Shown: piece after piece, positions 1 to 7,225 of the stretch
Position numbering within the stretch: the first letter of the stretch is position 1
Layout: each line of letters starts with the position of its first letter
Assembly: GCA_937959315.1 (NCBI GenBank)
Contig: CALGRC010000148.1
Coordinates: forward strand, 1-17,366
Length of the DNA stretch: 17,366 bases
Source: an uncultured Clostridia bacterium
GTDB taxonomy: Bacteria; Bacillota; Clostridia; UMGS1810
Reading direction: 5' to 3'
Program-made: the position numbers and the translations under genes
The notes under the pieces: generated by a model
What the model saw: the letters and a program-made list of their open reading frames with translations, nothing else
The model's database searches: none
What the model was told of the DNA's origin: nothing

Positions 1-110
1 GTTGCCTGCCGCATGAGCATCCCGTCCTGTGTCGTTTCGTTGGAAAAGAACACGCCGAAGGGAGAAGCCAGAAACGCCCCCACCATCCCCGCAATGAGAA
101 CCAGAACCAA
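1..110 (-). pseudogene. Fragment resembling the N-terminal part of an ICE lysozyme/NlpC-P60 transfer protein
   Basis: On the minus strand, in a frame different from the ClC gene, this stretch reads as a hydrophobic segment (VLVLVLIAGMVGAF) followed by LASPFGVFFSNE and then a Gly-Met-x-Met-x-Gln-Ala run up to the window edge. A transmembrane segment ending in a SPFGIFFS-like motif is, from memory, typical of the N terminus of the bifunctional lysozyme/C40 peptidases of Clostridia conjugative elements (the CD1107-like transfer module of Tn916/CTn relatives). Only about 35 codons are present and no start codon belongs to it here. It abuts the broken ClC gene and the two reading frames overlap near 100-118, so the join is probably an assembly artefact or a deletion rather than an ICE end. 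The identification rests on one short motif and could be wrong. Confidence 0.4.
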
Positions 111-1065
111 AACAGGCCATGGAAAAAACAAATTTAACACAGAACAGCAAGCATAGCATAAAAAAAGTATATCCGCCAGACGCCACCTGCAGGGCCAGCG
201 TATGGCCGCCGCCTAAAACATCCGGCAATAAAAAACCCAACGCCCCGGCGCACATAAACGGAATGATCAACCGCAGCGCCTGGCTGCGGATTGTCTGATA
301 CAGCCGCTGTGACAAATCAATACTCCGGTTATAAAGCACACCCGTAAAGCCAAGCAGTACACCTAATACCGCCACATGCCCATATTGTGAAAGGGGCAGC
401 ATTTGCGGTACCGAAAAGGTAAAAACCGGCCCCAGGCCAAACACATAGCGGGACACACAATCCGCTGCAATGGATGCCGCCATAGAAGAAAGCAGTACCT
501 CAGATGAAAAATTTTTATGGATTTCCTCTAAAGAAAACAAGACCCCTGCAAATGGAGCATTAAAGGCCGCCGACAGCCCTGCCGCCGCACCGCAGGTCAT
601 CAGCAGCCGTTCTTCCGTTTTTATCCTTTTTGTGAGCTTTGAAAACCCTTTGGCCGCCATAGCGCCCAATTGGATACTTGGCCCCTCACGCCCCAGCGAA
701 AGGCCGCTGCCAATCGCTAAAATCCCGCCGGCCACCTTGGATAGCAACACCCGCCACCAACATGAATCCAGCTTACCTTCCAGTTCCCCTTCCACTTGTG
801 GAATGCCGCTGCCCGAAGCATTGGGTTCCCACTTTATCAGCAGCGTTACCAAAAATGCAATACCAGCCAAAACCGCCATCCACACCGGTATCAACCAAGG
901 ATGTTCCCCGCCAAAGGCCAGCACAATATGCAGCAGGATATCCGCCTGTTCCAGTAAAAAACGGAACAGCACCACCACCGCACCGGCCAGCAAGCCAACC
1001 CCAATCCCTTCCAAAATCAGCACATACCGGAAGCTCCGGAAGCGCCGGAGCGTTTGCACAATCAT
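1..1065 (-). CDS. ClC-family chloride channel / H+-Cl- antiporter, C-terminal part missing
   Basis: Integral membrane protein of the voltage-gated chloride channel family. Family motifs are clear: GSGIP at residues 85-89 (anion-binding loop), GREGP at 125-129 with the gating glutamate E127, and Glu-Glu at 180-181 in SLEEIHKNF. The second of these aligns with the internal proton glutamate of E. coli ClC, so antiport rather than channel activity is inferred. The start at 1065 is chosen because GAGGAAG sits 6-7 bases upstream; a GTG at 1083 is the alternative. Similarity runs through KFVFSMACFGSG (residues 311-322, ending at base 100), where an APGG-type continuation is expected. Instead the frame becomes a Ser/His/Cys/Gly-rich string with no family resemblance, open to the window edge. 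The last helices, including the GxFxP loop and the pore tyrosine, are absent, so the gene as assembled is not functional. Confidence 0.85.
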   Translation of the reverse strand, partial: MIVQTLRRFRSFRYVLILEGIGVGLLAGAVVVLFRFLLEQADILLHIVLAFGGEHPWLIPVWMAVLAGIAFLVTLLIKWEPNASGSGIPQVEGELEGKLDSCWWRVLLSKVAGGILAIGSGLSLGREGPSIQLGAMAAKGFSKLTKRIKTEERLLMTCGAAAGLSAAFNAPFAGVLFSLEEIHKNFSSEVLLSSMAASIAADCVSRYVFGLGPVFTFSVPQMLPLSQYGHVAVLGVLLGFTGVLYNRSIDLSQRLYQTIRSQALRLIIPFMCAGALGFLLPDVLGGGHTLALQVASGGYTFFMLCLLFCVKFVFSMACFGSGSHCGDGGGVSGFSLRRVLFQRNDTGRDAHAAGN

Positions 1066-1115
1066 TCCCGCTTCCTCTGCCACAAAACATGCCCCCGCCT
1101 CATTGGTTTTCTTTT

Positions 1116-1144
1116 ATCCTATCACAAAATCCCCCGTTTGTAAA
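1116..1144 (-). promoter_or_regulatory. Promoter of the ClC gene
   Basis: On the minus strand a -35 TTTACA (1139-1144) and a -10 TAGGAT (1116-1121) are separated by exactly 17 bases, 51 bases upstream of the chosen ClC start codon. The palindrome at 1144-1160 touches the upstream edge of the -35. Confidence 0.65.
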
Positions 1145-1160
1145 ATATCTGTGAGATATT
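1144..1160. promoter_or_regulatory. Perfect 7-3-7 palindrome between divergent promoters, candidate operator
   Basis: AATATCT-GTG-AGATATT is a perfect inverted repeat. It sits between the divergent ClC and MATE promoters, sharing one base with the ClC -35 and ending 18 bases before the MATE -35. Position and symmetry fit a dimeric repressor site of MarR or TetR type. No regulator gene is present in the window, so the operator role is inference. Confidence 0.4.
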
Positions 1161-1178
1161 CCACGGCGCCTGTCCGGC

Positions 1179-1207
1179 TTGACAATTCAAATTATTTTTG
1201 CTATGGT
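1179..1207 (+). promoter_or_regulatory. Sigma-A promoter of the MATE gene
   Basis: A consensus -35 TTGACA (1179-1184), a 17-base AT-rich spacer and a -10 TATGGT (1202-1207) lie 41 bases before the chosen MATE start. Because the promoter lies inside the longest open frame, which begins at 1179, that longer start is ruled out. Confidence 0.8.
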
Positions 1208-1247
1208 ATTATTTGTTTGTGATTTTTACCAGAAAGCAGGGACAAGC

Positions 1248-2597
1248 ATGGAACGGGATTATCTGATACAAAAGAAGCCTTTTCAGGCATTGCTGATTTT
1301 TGTAATACCAATTATTTTAGGGAATTTATTTCAACAGACCTATACCATGGCCGATTCTGCCATTGTAGGACAGTTTGTAGGCGAACAGGCGCTGGCCGCA
1401 GTCGGCGCTTCGTATGCGCTCACCAATATCTTTATATGCATCGCCATTGGCGGAGGTATGGGCGCTTCCGTCGTTGTCAGCCGGTATTTCGGCGCAAAGC
1501 TATACGATAAAATGAAGCTGGCTATCTTTACAGCCTTTAGTGCCTTCCTCATCATCAGCATTGTTTTAGGCGGGATTGGCCTCTTGTTCAGCCGGGGGAT
1601 TATGATCCTGCTCAATACCCCCACAGATGTACTGGATATGGCCACGGAATATTTAAATATTTACTTTTTAGGGCTTCCCTTTTTATTTATGTACAACGTG
1701 ATCTCCTCTATGTTCAATGCACTTGGAAAATCAAAAATCCCTTTATGTTTTTTGATTTTTTCTTCTGTATTTAATATTATCTTAGATATTGTCATGGTTA
1801 CATACTTTCAAATGGGCGTCGCCGGCGTTGCTTGGGCTACTTTAATCGCCCAGGGCATCTCGGCCCTCTTATCTTTTTTTGTATTTATGTCACATCTGCA
1901 AAAACTATGCCAAGTGCGCACAAAAATATTTCAAAAGCAAGAATTGCTTTCTATGACAAAAATTGCACTGCCGTCCATTTTGCAGCAATCCACCGTATCC
2001 ATTGGCATGATGTTGGTGCAGTCTGTCGTCAACAGCTTTGGTTCACAAGCGCTGGCGGGCTTTTCAGCCGCTATGCGCATTGAATCCATCTGTATTGTCC
2101 CTATGATGGGCATTGGGAATGCTATCTCCTCTTATACTGCGCAAAACATCGGTGCGCACAAATTGGAACGGGTGGTATCCGGCTACCGGGTAGCCAATTG
2201 GATGGCTGTTGCTTTCGCTGTTATCCTTTGCCTCGTTTTGGAATGCTTCTACCGCCCAATCATCGCCTTGTTCTTGGGAACCAGCGGGACACCGGTTGCC
2301 ATTGCCACCGGCGAAGGCTATCTTATTTTCATCGGATGGTTTTTTGCCCTCATTGGATTTAAAATGGCTGCCGACGGCCTTTTGCGCGGCGCGGGCGACA
2401 TGAAGCTTTTTACAATTGCCAACTTGGTCAACCTGTTTATCCGCGTCTTTTTGTCAGTGACCCTGGCCCACCGTGTGGGGATTGCTATGGTTTGGTATGC
2501 CGTTCCGATTGGATGGTTTATCAATTGGCTGATATCGTATTTAGAATACCGGACTGGGAAATGGAAACGGATATATGCTTCCAAGCCCATTGCCTGA
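1248..2597 (+). CDS. MATE family efflux transporter
   Basis: A 449-residue polytopic membrane protein of the multidrug and toxin extrusion family, an H+ or Na+ coupled antiporter exporting organic cations or drugs. The N-terminal helix pair carries the family signature: LIFVIPIILGNLFQQTYTMADSAIVGQFVG (around residues 16-45), then LAAVGASYALTNIFICIAIGGGMGASVVVSRYFGA. The C-terminal half repeats this plan (LPSILQQSTVSIG, GMGNA-like and QNIGAH segments), as expected for a 2 x 6 helix fold. Length is normal. ATG 1248 is preceded by AGGGA 6 bases upstream and a promoter at 1179-1207. It is monocistronic: a terminator hairpin follows at once and the next gene is convergent. Substrate cannot be told from sequence. 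The divergent ClC gene and the palindrome between them suggest shared control. Confidence 0.93.
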   Translation: MERDYLIQKKPFQALLIFVIPIILGNLFQQTYTMADSAIVGQFVGEQALAAVGASYALTNIFICIAIGGGMGASVVVSRYFGAKLYDKMKLAIFTAFSAFLIISIVLGGIGLLFSRGIMILLNTPTDVLDMATEYLNIYFLGLPFLFMYNVISSMFNALGKSKIPLCFLIFSSVFNIILDIVMVTYFQMGVAGVAWATLIAQGISALLSFFVFMSHLQKLCQVRTKIFQKQELLSMTKIALPSILQQSTVSIGMMLVQSVVNSFGSQALAGFSAAMRIESICIVPMMGIGNAISSYTAQNIGAHKLERVVSGYRVANWMAVAFAVILCLVLECFYRPIIALFLGTSGTPVAIATGEGYLIFIGWFFALIGFKMAADGLLRGAGDMKLFTIANLVNLFIRVFLSVTLAHRVGIAMVWYAVPIGWFINWLISYLEYRTGKWKRIYASKPIA

Positions 2598-2598
2598 T

Positions 2599-2633
2599 AA
2601 AAAAGCACGGCCAGTTTTTTGGCCGCGCTTTTC
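2599..2633. terminator. Bidirectional rho-independent terminator between convergent genes
   Basis: AAAAGC-A-CGGCC pairs with GGCCG-C-GCTTTT around a T-rich loop, giving an 11-bp stem with one internal mismatch and A/T tracts on both outer sides. It begins directly after the MATE stop and ends just before the stop of the M15 peptidase gene on the other strand, so it can serve both. Confidence 0.8.
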
Positions 2634-2641
2634 TCATTCCC

Positions 2642-4306
2642 TCATGTTCCCAAATAGGAAAAATGCATATAATCACGGGTGGTAGACCAACTGTCCCCAC
2701 CCCATACGAACCCATGCCGCTCAAACGCCTGTATCACTTCGCCGTATGGCGTAATAGAATATGGGTCTTCATAGGGCTTCCAATAACTTCCTACTATATC
2801 GCCGCTGCCATAAATACAATAATTCTGGTCTGGATTGATATCAATTGCCGTCCCCAAATTGTGCTCTGATTTGCTGACATTGGGATCGCCTTCCCGCCAG
2901 TTGTACCCGCCAACCGATAAGATAGGGAATTGTTCCTCCCCTTCAAATATTTCCTGAAACACAGCTACTACAGCATCCGCAATGGCTGGATGTACAGTGA
3001 GATATGCCGAAGAAGCAATCTTTTCACCGCCCTCAAGCTTCCATACTTTGACTTCCACTGTTTTCATCAACGCATCCGCCTGTTCCTTCGTAGCAATCTC
3101 GCCATAAATAGCAAGTTCCGCCTGCTTTTGCTCCATATTCACTGCTTCCGGCGTTATCAGCTCTATCGTGTCTGTATCGCCATGGTCAGTCCACACGGTA
3201 ATCACATAGCGTTTATCAGGGTTTACATCAAATGAAACAGTATTTGTGCCATCCGCTTCAAAATAGAAAGGATCGCGCGCGCCAATCTCTTCCGCATGCT
3301 CGGTGGTCCTCCATTCTACCACTTGAATATGATAGCGTTCAATACCCGGAATCCGATCCCAGCGTACGGTAGCTACCGTCCCATCTAAGGTTGCCTGTAC
3401 CCGAAGCTGCGGCGCGTCAGTAAAAATACGCAGCGCATCCGACCAAACAGAATCTTCCCCTACTACCAATTGATAAGCTTCATTGGGCTGAAACGTCCCT
3501 GCTGGAATGGTAAAATGTTCTTCGGCTGCTGTACCCAATGAAAAAGCCTGGCTGCCGCCGCCCGCCGATGTCTGTACCGCCATCAATTCATACTGGCTCG
3601 CCGGCGGCCGGTCAAACAGCAATGATATCGGCTCTTCATGCGAAACCACAGATAATGCCGCAGGCGAAATGATTTCCGGACGGCTGCGCAGCGGGATATC
3701 CACCAGCCGCCCTGCCAAAACCACTGCCTGCTGTATACTCACATTATCCAGCGGCGCAAAGCTGCCATCTTCCAATCCGCGCATTAATCCAGTGCCCGCC
3801 ACAGCATTTACGCCATTTCTGGCCCAACCGGCAATCAAACCCGCATCAGAAAACTGCTCTAAAACCTGGCTATCCGGCGCCGATTTTCCTAATAACGCCT
3901 GTAATTTTGATAGGATTACCGCTGCTTCCTGGCGTGAAATAAGGTCATACGGCCGGAAACGCCCATCGGGGTCGCCAGTAATCAGGCCTAATTCATAAGC
4001 CAAGGCAACCTCCGCACTGGCAGTGTCGGAAAAAATTTGCCCGGCCCCTGCTGAAAGTGCCTGCCCTGTCTGCGCACAATAACCATTGATAAGTAGTACG
4101 CAAAACGCTTCCCGGCTAATTGCCGAGCTATAATCTGCTTGATAGAGCTCCCATGGCACAATGCCAAGGGATACGCTCCGGGCAAATTCCTCTTCTGCCC
4201 ATTGGCTGGGCACAAAACCAGCGTTTGCAAAACCAGAAAGCGGCAATGCACTCACCGCGGCTGCCATACACACAGCATATATCCATTTTTTGCTTCTCAC
4301 AAACAT
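2642..4306 (-). CDS. SLH-domain surface protein with C-terminal M15 (VanY/DD-carboxypeptidase-type) peptidase
   Basis: A secreted, wall-attached murein peptidase of 554 residues. A signal peptide (residues 1-29, KK start, hydrophobic core, ANA cleavage site) is followed by three S-layer homology repeats (about 33-80, 91-137 and 150-202; ITGDPDGRFRP and MRGLEDGSFAP are typical), which anchor to pyruvylated wall polymer. Residues 215-385 look like beta-sandwich (fibronectin-III-like) spacer, with VRWDRIPGIERYHIQV as the clearest strand pair. The C-terminal domain has the M15 zinc site: SEHNLGTAID (H482, D489) and WGGDSW...RDYMH (base D545, ligand H548, the DxxH equivalent of VanX ExxH). It probably trims peptidoglycan stem peptides. 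The start has GGAGG 7 bases upstream. It is transcribed alone, and converges with MATE. D,D- versus L,D-specificity is not decidable here. Confidence 0.88.
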   Translation of the reverse strand: MFVRSKKWIYAVCMAAAVSALPLSGFANAGFVPSQWAEEEFARSVSLGIVPWELYQADYSSAISREAFCVLLINGYCAQTGQALSAGAGQIFSDTASAEVALAYELGLITGDPDGRFRPYDLISRQEAAVILSKLQALLGKSAPDSQVLEQFSDAGLIAGWARNGVNAVAGTGLMRGLEDGSFAPLDNVSIQQAVVLAGRLVDIPLRSRPEIISPAALSVVSHEEPISLLFDRPPASQYELMAVQTSAGGGSQAFSLGTAAEEHFTIPAGTFQPNEAYQLVVGEDSVWSDALRIFTDAPQLRVQATLDGTVATVRWDRIPGIERYHIQVVEWRTTEHAEEIGARDPFYFEADGTNTVSFDVNPDKRYVITVWTDHGDTDTIELITPEAVNMEQKQAELAIYGEIATKEQADALMKTVEVKVWKLEGGEKIASSAYLTVHPAIADAVVAVFQEIFEGEEQFPILSVGGYNWREGDPNVSKSEHNLGTAIDINPDQNYCIYGSGDIVGSYWKPYEDPYSITPYGEVIQAFERHGFVWGGDSWSTTRDYMHFSYLGT

Positions 4307-4337
4307 TTTGGAACCTCCAACCGATGATACTGTTTAT

Positions 4338-4346
4338 ATCATACCA
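4338..4346 (-). promoter_or_regulatory. Extended -10 element, weak candidate promoter of the SLH-peptidase gene
   Basis: TGG-TATGAT on the minus strand is an extended -10 (TGn-TATnAT) 32 bases before the start codon. No good -35 lies at 17-18 bases; the nearest TTGTCA (4366-4371) is 22 bases away. This is the only plausible promoter between the tRNA terminator and the gene. Confidence 0.35.
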
Positions 4347-4383
4347 TGAAAATATGAGTAATGTATGACAAATATATGAATAA

Positions 4384-4421
4384 TTTAAAAAACTCCGGGA
4401 AAGCATATCGCTTTCCCGGAG
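4384..4421 (-). terminator. Rho-independent terminator of tRNA-Leu
   Basis: On the minus strand, CTCCGGGAAAG pairs perfectly with CTTTCCCGGAG (arms at 4411-4421 and 4393-4403, 7-base loop), followed by a run of six T. It begins 7 bases after the tRNA 3' end. Confidence 0.9.
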
Positions 4422-4427
4422 CAATCA

Positions 4428-4511
4428 TGCCGCTGGCCGGAGTCGAACCGGCACGGTATCGCTACCGGCGGATTTTGAGTCCGCTACGTCTGCCAATTCC
4501 ATCACAGCGGC
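4428..4511 (-). tRNA. tRNA-Leu (anticodon CAA, reads UUG)
   Basis: An 84-base class II tRNA. The acceptor stem GCCGCTG/CAGCGGC closes perfectly with discriminator A. The anticodon stem GCGGA/TCCGC holds the 7-base loop CTCAAAA, giving anticodon CAA. A long variable arm (CGGTA-GCGA-TACCG) marks it as leucine rather than a class I tRNA. The T arm is GCCGG-TTCGACT-CCGGC. The 3' CCA is not encoded. It is a single tRNA gene with its own promoter and terminator, on the same strand as its neighbours. No integrase or att-like repeat lies next to it. Confidence 0.95.
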
Positions 4512-4529
4512 AAATCAAAGTATGGAATT

Positions 4530-4558
4530 AGTATACTACATTTTTTATACAATTTCAA
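4530..4558 (-). promoter_or_regulatory. Promoter of tRNA-Leu
   Basis: On the minus strand, a -35 TTGAAA (4553-4558), a 17-base spacer and a -10 TATACT (4530-4535) lie 18 bases upstream of the mature tRNA 5' end. This is near-consensus, as expected for a stable RNA gene. Confidence 0.85.
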
Positions 4559-4588
4559 TACTTTTTTTCATTTTTTTAAAATTTTTCT

Positions 4589-5527
4589 TTAAAACATTTT
4601 ATGACGAATCAAAAAATAAGTTGCCAATACAATTGCAATCACGGTAATCAAAATCACAATCCAAAATGCATACGGCGAATGGGCAAACGGGATACCATCC
4701 ACATTCATACCATATAAAGAAGCTACAATTGTAGGCACCGCCATGACAATGGTAATGGACGACAAAAATTTCATAACAATATTTAGATTATTGGAGATGA
4801 TGGAAGCAAACGCATCCATCGTCCCCGATAAAATGCTCGAGTAAATATTACACATCTCAATGGCCTGTCCTACTTCAATCAACACATCATCTAAAAGATC
4901 TTCATCTTCTTCGTACAATTTTATGATACGGCCGCGGGACAGCTTTTTGATGGTGCTTTCATTTGCCTTGAGCGAAGTGGAAAAGTAAACCAAGCTCTTT
5001 TCCAGGTCTAAAAGCTGGATGAGCTCTGCATTTTTCATAGAGCGGTGCAGCTGCTTTTCCACGTCTTTGGAAATCTTATCAATTTGTTTTAAGTACTGCA
5101 AATAACGAACGGATACTTTGTATAAAATCTGCAAGATGAACCGCGTCTTTAATGCAGGATGGACATTGCGCATTTTACCAGAAGCAAATTCCTGCAAAAT
5201 AGAATTTTCCTTCAGGCAAACTGTGATAATATGATTTGCGGTAAAAACAATACCCAGCGGCAATGTAGAATAAATGACCGCCCCATCCTGCTCGGTCGCC
5301 ATAGGGATGTCCACGATGACCAAAATCTGGTCTTCCTCTTCAATGTCAATATGGGAGCTCTCTTCCTCGTCCATAGCTGCCCGCAAAAGGCTGCGGTCTA
5401 AACAAAGCATGTCGGCAATATAGTCAATTTCCATATCCGTTGGCGCAATCATATTGATCCAACAGTTTTTTTCCACAGCATCCAACTGCTGCATAACACC
5501 CTCGACGGTTTGAAAATATTGGATCAT
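4589..5527 (-). CDS. corA: CorA-family divalent cation (Mg2+/Co2+) transporter
   Basis: A 312-residue protein with a long cytosolic N-terminal domain, charged coiled helices (about residues 125-235) and two C-terminal membrane helices. The first helix ends in the diagnostic YGMN motif (residues 272-275). The periplasmic loop and second helix follow, and the basic tail RHKMF closes the protein. CorA homopentamers let Mg2+ or Co2+ (in some branches Zn2+) in or out; the acidic loop is too variable to assign the ion. ATG 5527 is preferred, with a weak GGGTG 6 bases upstream; an in-frame GTG at 5536 has no better site. It lies 20 bases after ilvD on the same strand, so it is probably the last gene of the DUF5711-CvpA-ilvD transcript. 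No clear terminator hairpin follows, only AT-rich sequence leading into the tRNA promoter. Confidence 0.88.
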   Translation of the reverse strand: MIQYFQTVEGVMQQLDAVEKNCWINMIAPTDMEIDYIADMLCLDRSLLRAAMDEEESSHIDIEEEDQILVIVDIPMATEQDGAVIYSTLPLGIVFTANHIITVCLKENSILQEFASGKMRNVHPALKTRFILQILYKVSVRYLQYLKQIDKISKDVEKQLHRSMKNAELIQLLDLEKSLVYFSTSLKANESTIKKLSRGRIIKLYEEDEDLLDDVLIEVGQAIEMCNIYSSILSGTMDAFASIISNNLNIVMKFLSSITIVMAVPTIVASLYGMNVDGIPFAHSPYAFWIVILITVIAIVLATYFLIRHKMF

Positions 5528-5547
5528 ACCAAGCACCCGCTTTCTTT

Positions 5548-7215
5548 TTAAATTTCGCTTTTCAACACTGCACCGGTAGAAGCTGACGTCACCAGCTTGG
5601 CATACCGCGCCAGATATCCTTTCGTAACTTTTGGGGCAGGGCGTTTTAACGCTGCAAAACGCCTATGCGCTTCCTCGGGCGAAAGCGCTACATCCAAGGT
5701 CCCTTCCGTGATATTGATATGAATCATATCCCCTTCCTGTACAACGGCAATCATGCCGCCTTCCAGCGCCTCCGGGGAAATATGCCCAATGGCCGCGCCG
5801 CGCGTCGCCCCGGAAAACCGGCCATCGGTAATCAGCGCCACATCCTTGTCTAGCCCCATGCCGCAAATTGCCGATGTGGGAGACAACATTTCCCGCATAC
5901 CAGGGCCGCCTTTCGGGCCTTCATACCGGATAACAATGACATCCCCTTTATTGATTTGCCTGCCATAAATGGCCGCAATGGCTTCTTCTTCACTATTGAA
6001 TACCCGCGCCGGCCCGCTGTGTACCAGCATAGCCGGGTCAACCGCGCTCTTTTTTACCACAGCGCCGTCCGGCGCCAAATTGCCGCGTAAAATACGGATA
6101 CCGCCCGTTTCACTGTATGGGTCTTCCACACTGCGGATCACTGTGTAATTGGTTACCGGGCAGCCGGCAATATTTTCCCCAACCGTTTTCCCCGTTACTG
6201 TCAAATTGCCAGTGCGGATTAGATTTTTCTTTGACAGCTCGTTCATCACTGCCTGTACACCGCCCGCCATGTACAAATCCTGCACATGGTGCTGGCCCGC
6301 CGGCGCCAAATGGCAGAGATTTGGCGTCCGTTCACTAATGGTATTGATGATATCCAAATTAAGCTCTATGCCCGCCTCATGCGCTAAAGCCGGCAAATGC
6401 AGCACCGAATTGGTGGAACAGCCCAGCGCCATGTCAACAGTCAACGCGTTGGCAAACGCATCATCCGTCAGAATCTGGCTGGGCCGGATATCTTTTTCTA
6501 CCAACTCCATAATTTTCATACCCGCTTCTTTTGCCAAACGGATACGTTTGGAATAAACCGCCGGTATGGTCCCGTTCCCGGGCAGCGCCATGCCCAACAC
6601 TTCGCTTAAACAATTCATAGAATTTGCCGTAAACATCCCCGAACAAGAACCGCAGGTTGGACATGCCTCGTTTTCAATCTCGCACAGGGCGCACTCGTCC
6701 ATACCGCCTATCTTACAAGCGCCAACTGCTTCGTATACACTGTTATAGTCGATAAATTTCCCGCCCATATCCTGCGACAGCATGGGGCCGCCGCTGATGA
6801 CAATCGCCGGGATATCCAGCCGCGCCGCAGCCATCAGCATACCGGGAACAATCTTGTCACAGTTGGGGATGAGCACCAGTGCGTCCAGCGCATGCGCCGT
6901 CGCCATCACTTCAATACTATCCGCAATCAGTTCGCGGGACGCCAAAGAATATTTCATTCCAATATGTCCCATAGCAAGCCCGTCGCACACAGCAATGGCC
7001 GGGAATTGCAGCGGTGTGCCGCCGGCAATTCTCACACCGGTACAGACAGCTTCCGCAATGGTATTTAAATGGATGTGGCCCGGCACAATATCATTTTTAG
7101 AATTGACCACGCCAATGAGCGGCCGCCGGATTTCCTCGTCAGTTAATCCGGATGCTTTAAGTAAGGAACGATGCGGCGCTTTTTCCACACCCTTTTTGAT
7201 ATCGTTGCTTTTCAT
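5548..7215 (-). CDS. ilvD: Dihydroxy-acid dehydratase
   Basis: IlvD (555 residues) converts 2,3-dihydroxy-3-methylbutanoate or -pentanoate to 2-keto acids, the third common step of valine/isoleucine synthesis and a precursor step for leucine and CoA. The start MKSNDIKKG at 7215 matches the usual family start and has GAGGTG 7 bases upstream. Family motifs are VPNCDKI (C119), CPTCGSCSGMFTANSM (C191), GRFSG (466-470) and EGPKGGPGM. C119 and C191 are expected Fe-S ligands. The third may be C78 in VCDGLAMGH, because the PCN position used by other branches is Pro-Gly-His here; this assignment is inference. The gene starts 10 bases after the CvpA-family stop, so co-transcription is likely. No other ilv or leu gene and no T-box leader is present, so it appears detached from the rest of its pathway. 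Confidence 0.96.
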   Translation of the reverse strand: MKSNDIKKGVEKAPHRSLLKASGLTDEEIRRPLIGVVNSKNDIVPGHIHLNTIAEAVCTGVRIAGGTPLQFPAIAVCDGLAMGHIGMKYSLASRELIADSIEVMATAHALDALVLIPNCDKIVPGMLMAAARLDIPAIVISGGPMLSQDMGGKFIDYNSVYEAVGACKIGGMDECALCEIENEACPTCGSCSGMFTANSMNCLSEVLGMALPGNGTIPAVYSKRIRLAKEAGMKIMELVEKDIRPSQILTDDAFANALTVDMALGCSTNSVLHLPALAHEAGIELNLDIINTISERTPNLCHLAPAGQHHVQDLYMAGGVQAVMNELSKKNLIRTGNLTVTGKTVGENIAGCPVTNYTVIRSVEDPYSETGGIRILRGNLAPDGAVVKKSAVDPAMLVHSGPARVFNSEEEAIAAIYGRQINKGDVIVIRYEGPKGGPGMREMLSPTSAICGMGLDKDVALITDGRFSGATRGAAIGHISPEALEGGMIAVVQEGDMIHINITEGTLDVALSPEEAHRRFAALKRPAPKVTKGYLARYAKLVTSASTGAVLKSEI

Positions 7216-7225
7216 TCGTATCACC

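Noticed and set aside
470..1222. Long plus-strand open frames opposite the ClC gene
   Set aside because: They are antisense to a clear ClC protein and have no ribosome sites or family resemblance; low-complexity Pro/Ser/Ala-rich products are typical of antisense frames.
4428..4511. tRNA-Leu as an integration site for a mobile element
   Set aside because: No integrase, no repeat of the tRNA 3' end nearby, and ordinary genes on both sides.
7216..7225. Leader or T-box control of ilvD
   Set aside because: Only 10 bases separate ilvD from the preceding gene; no leader structure fits there.
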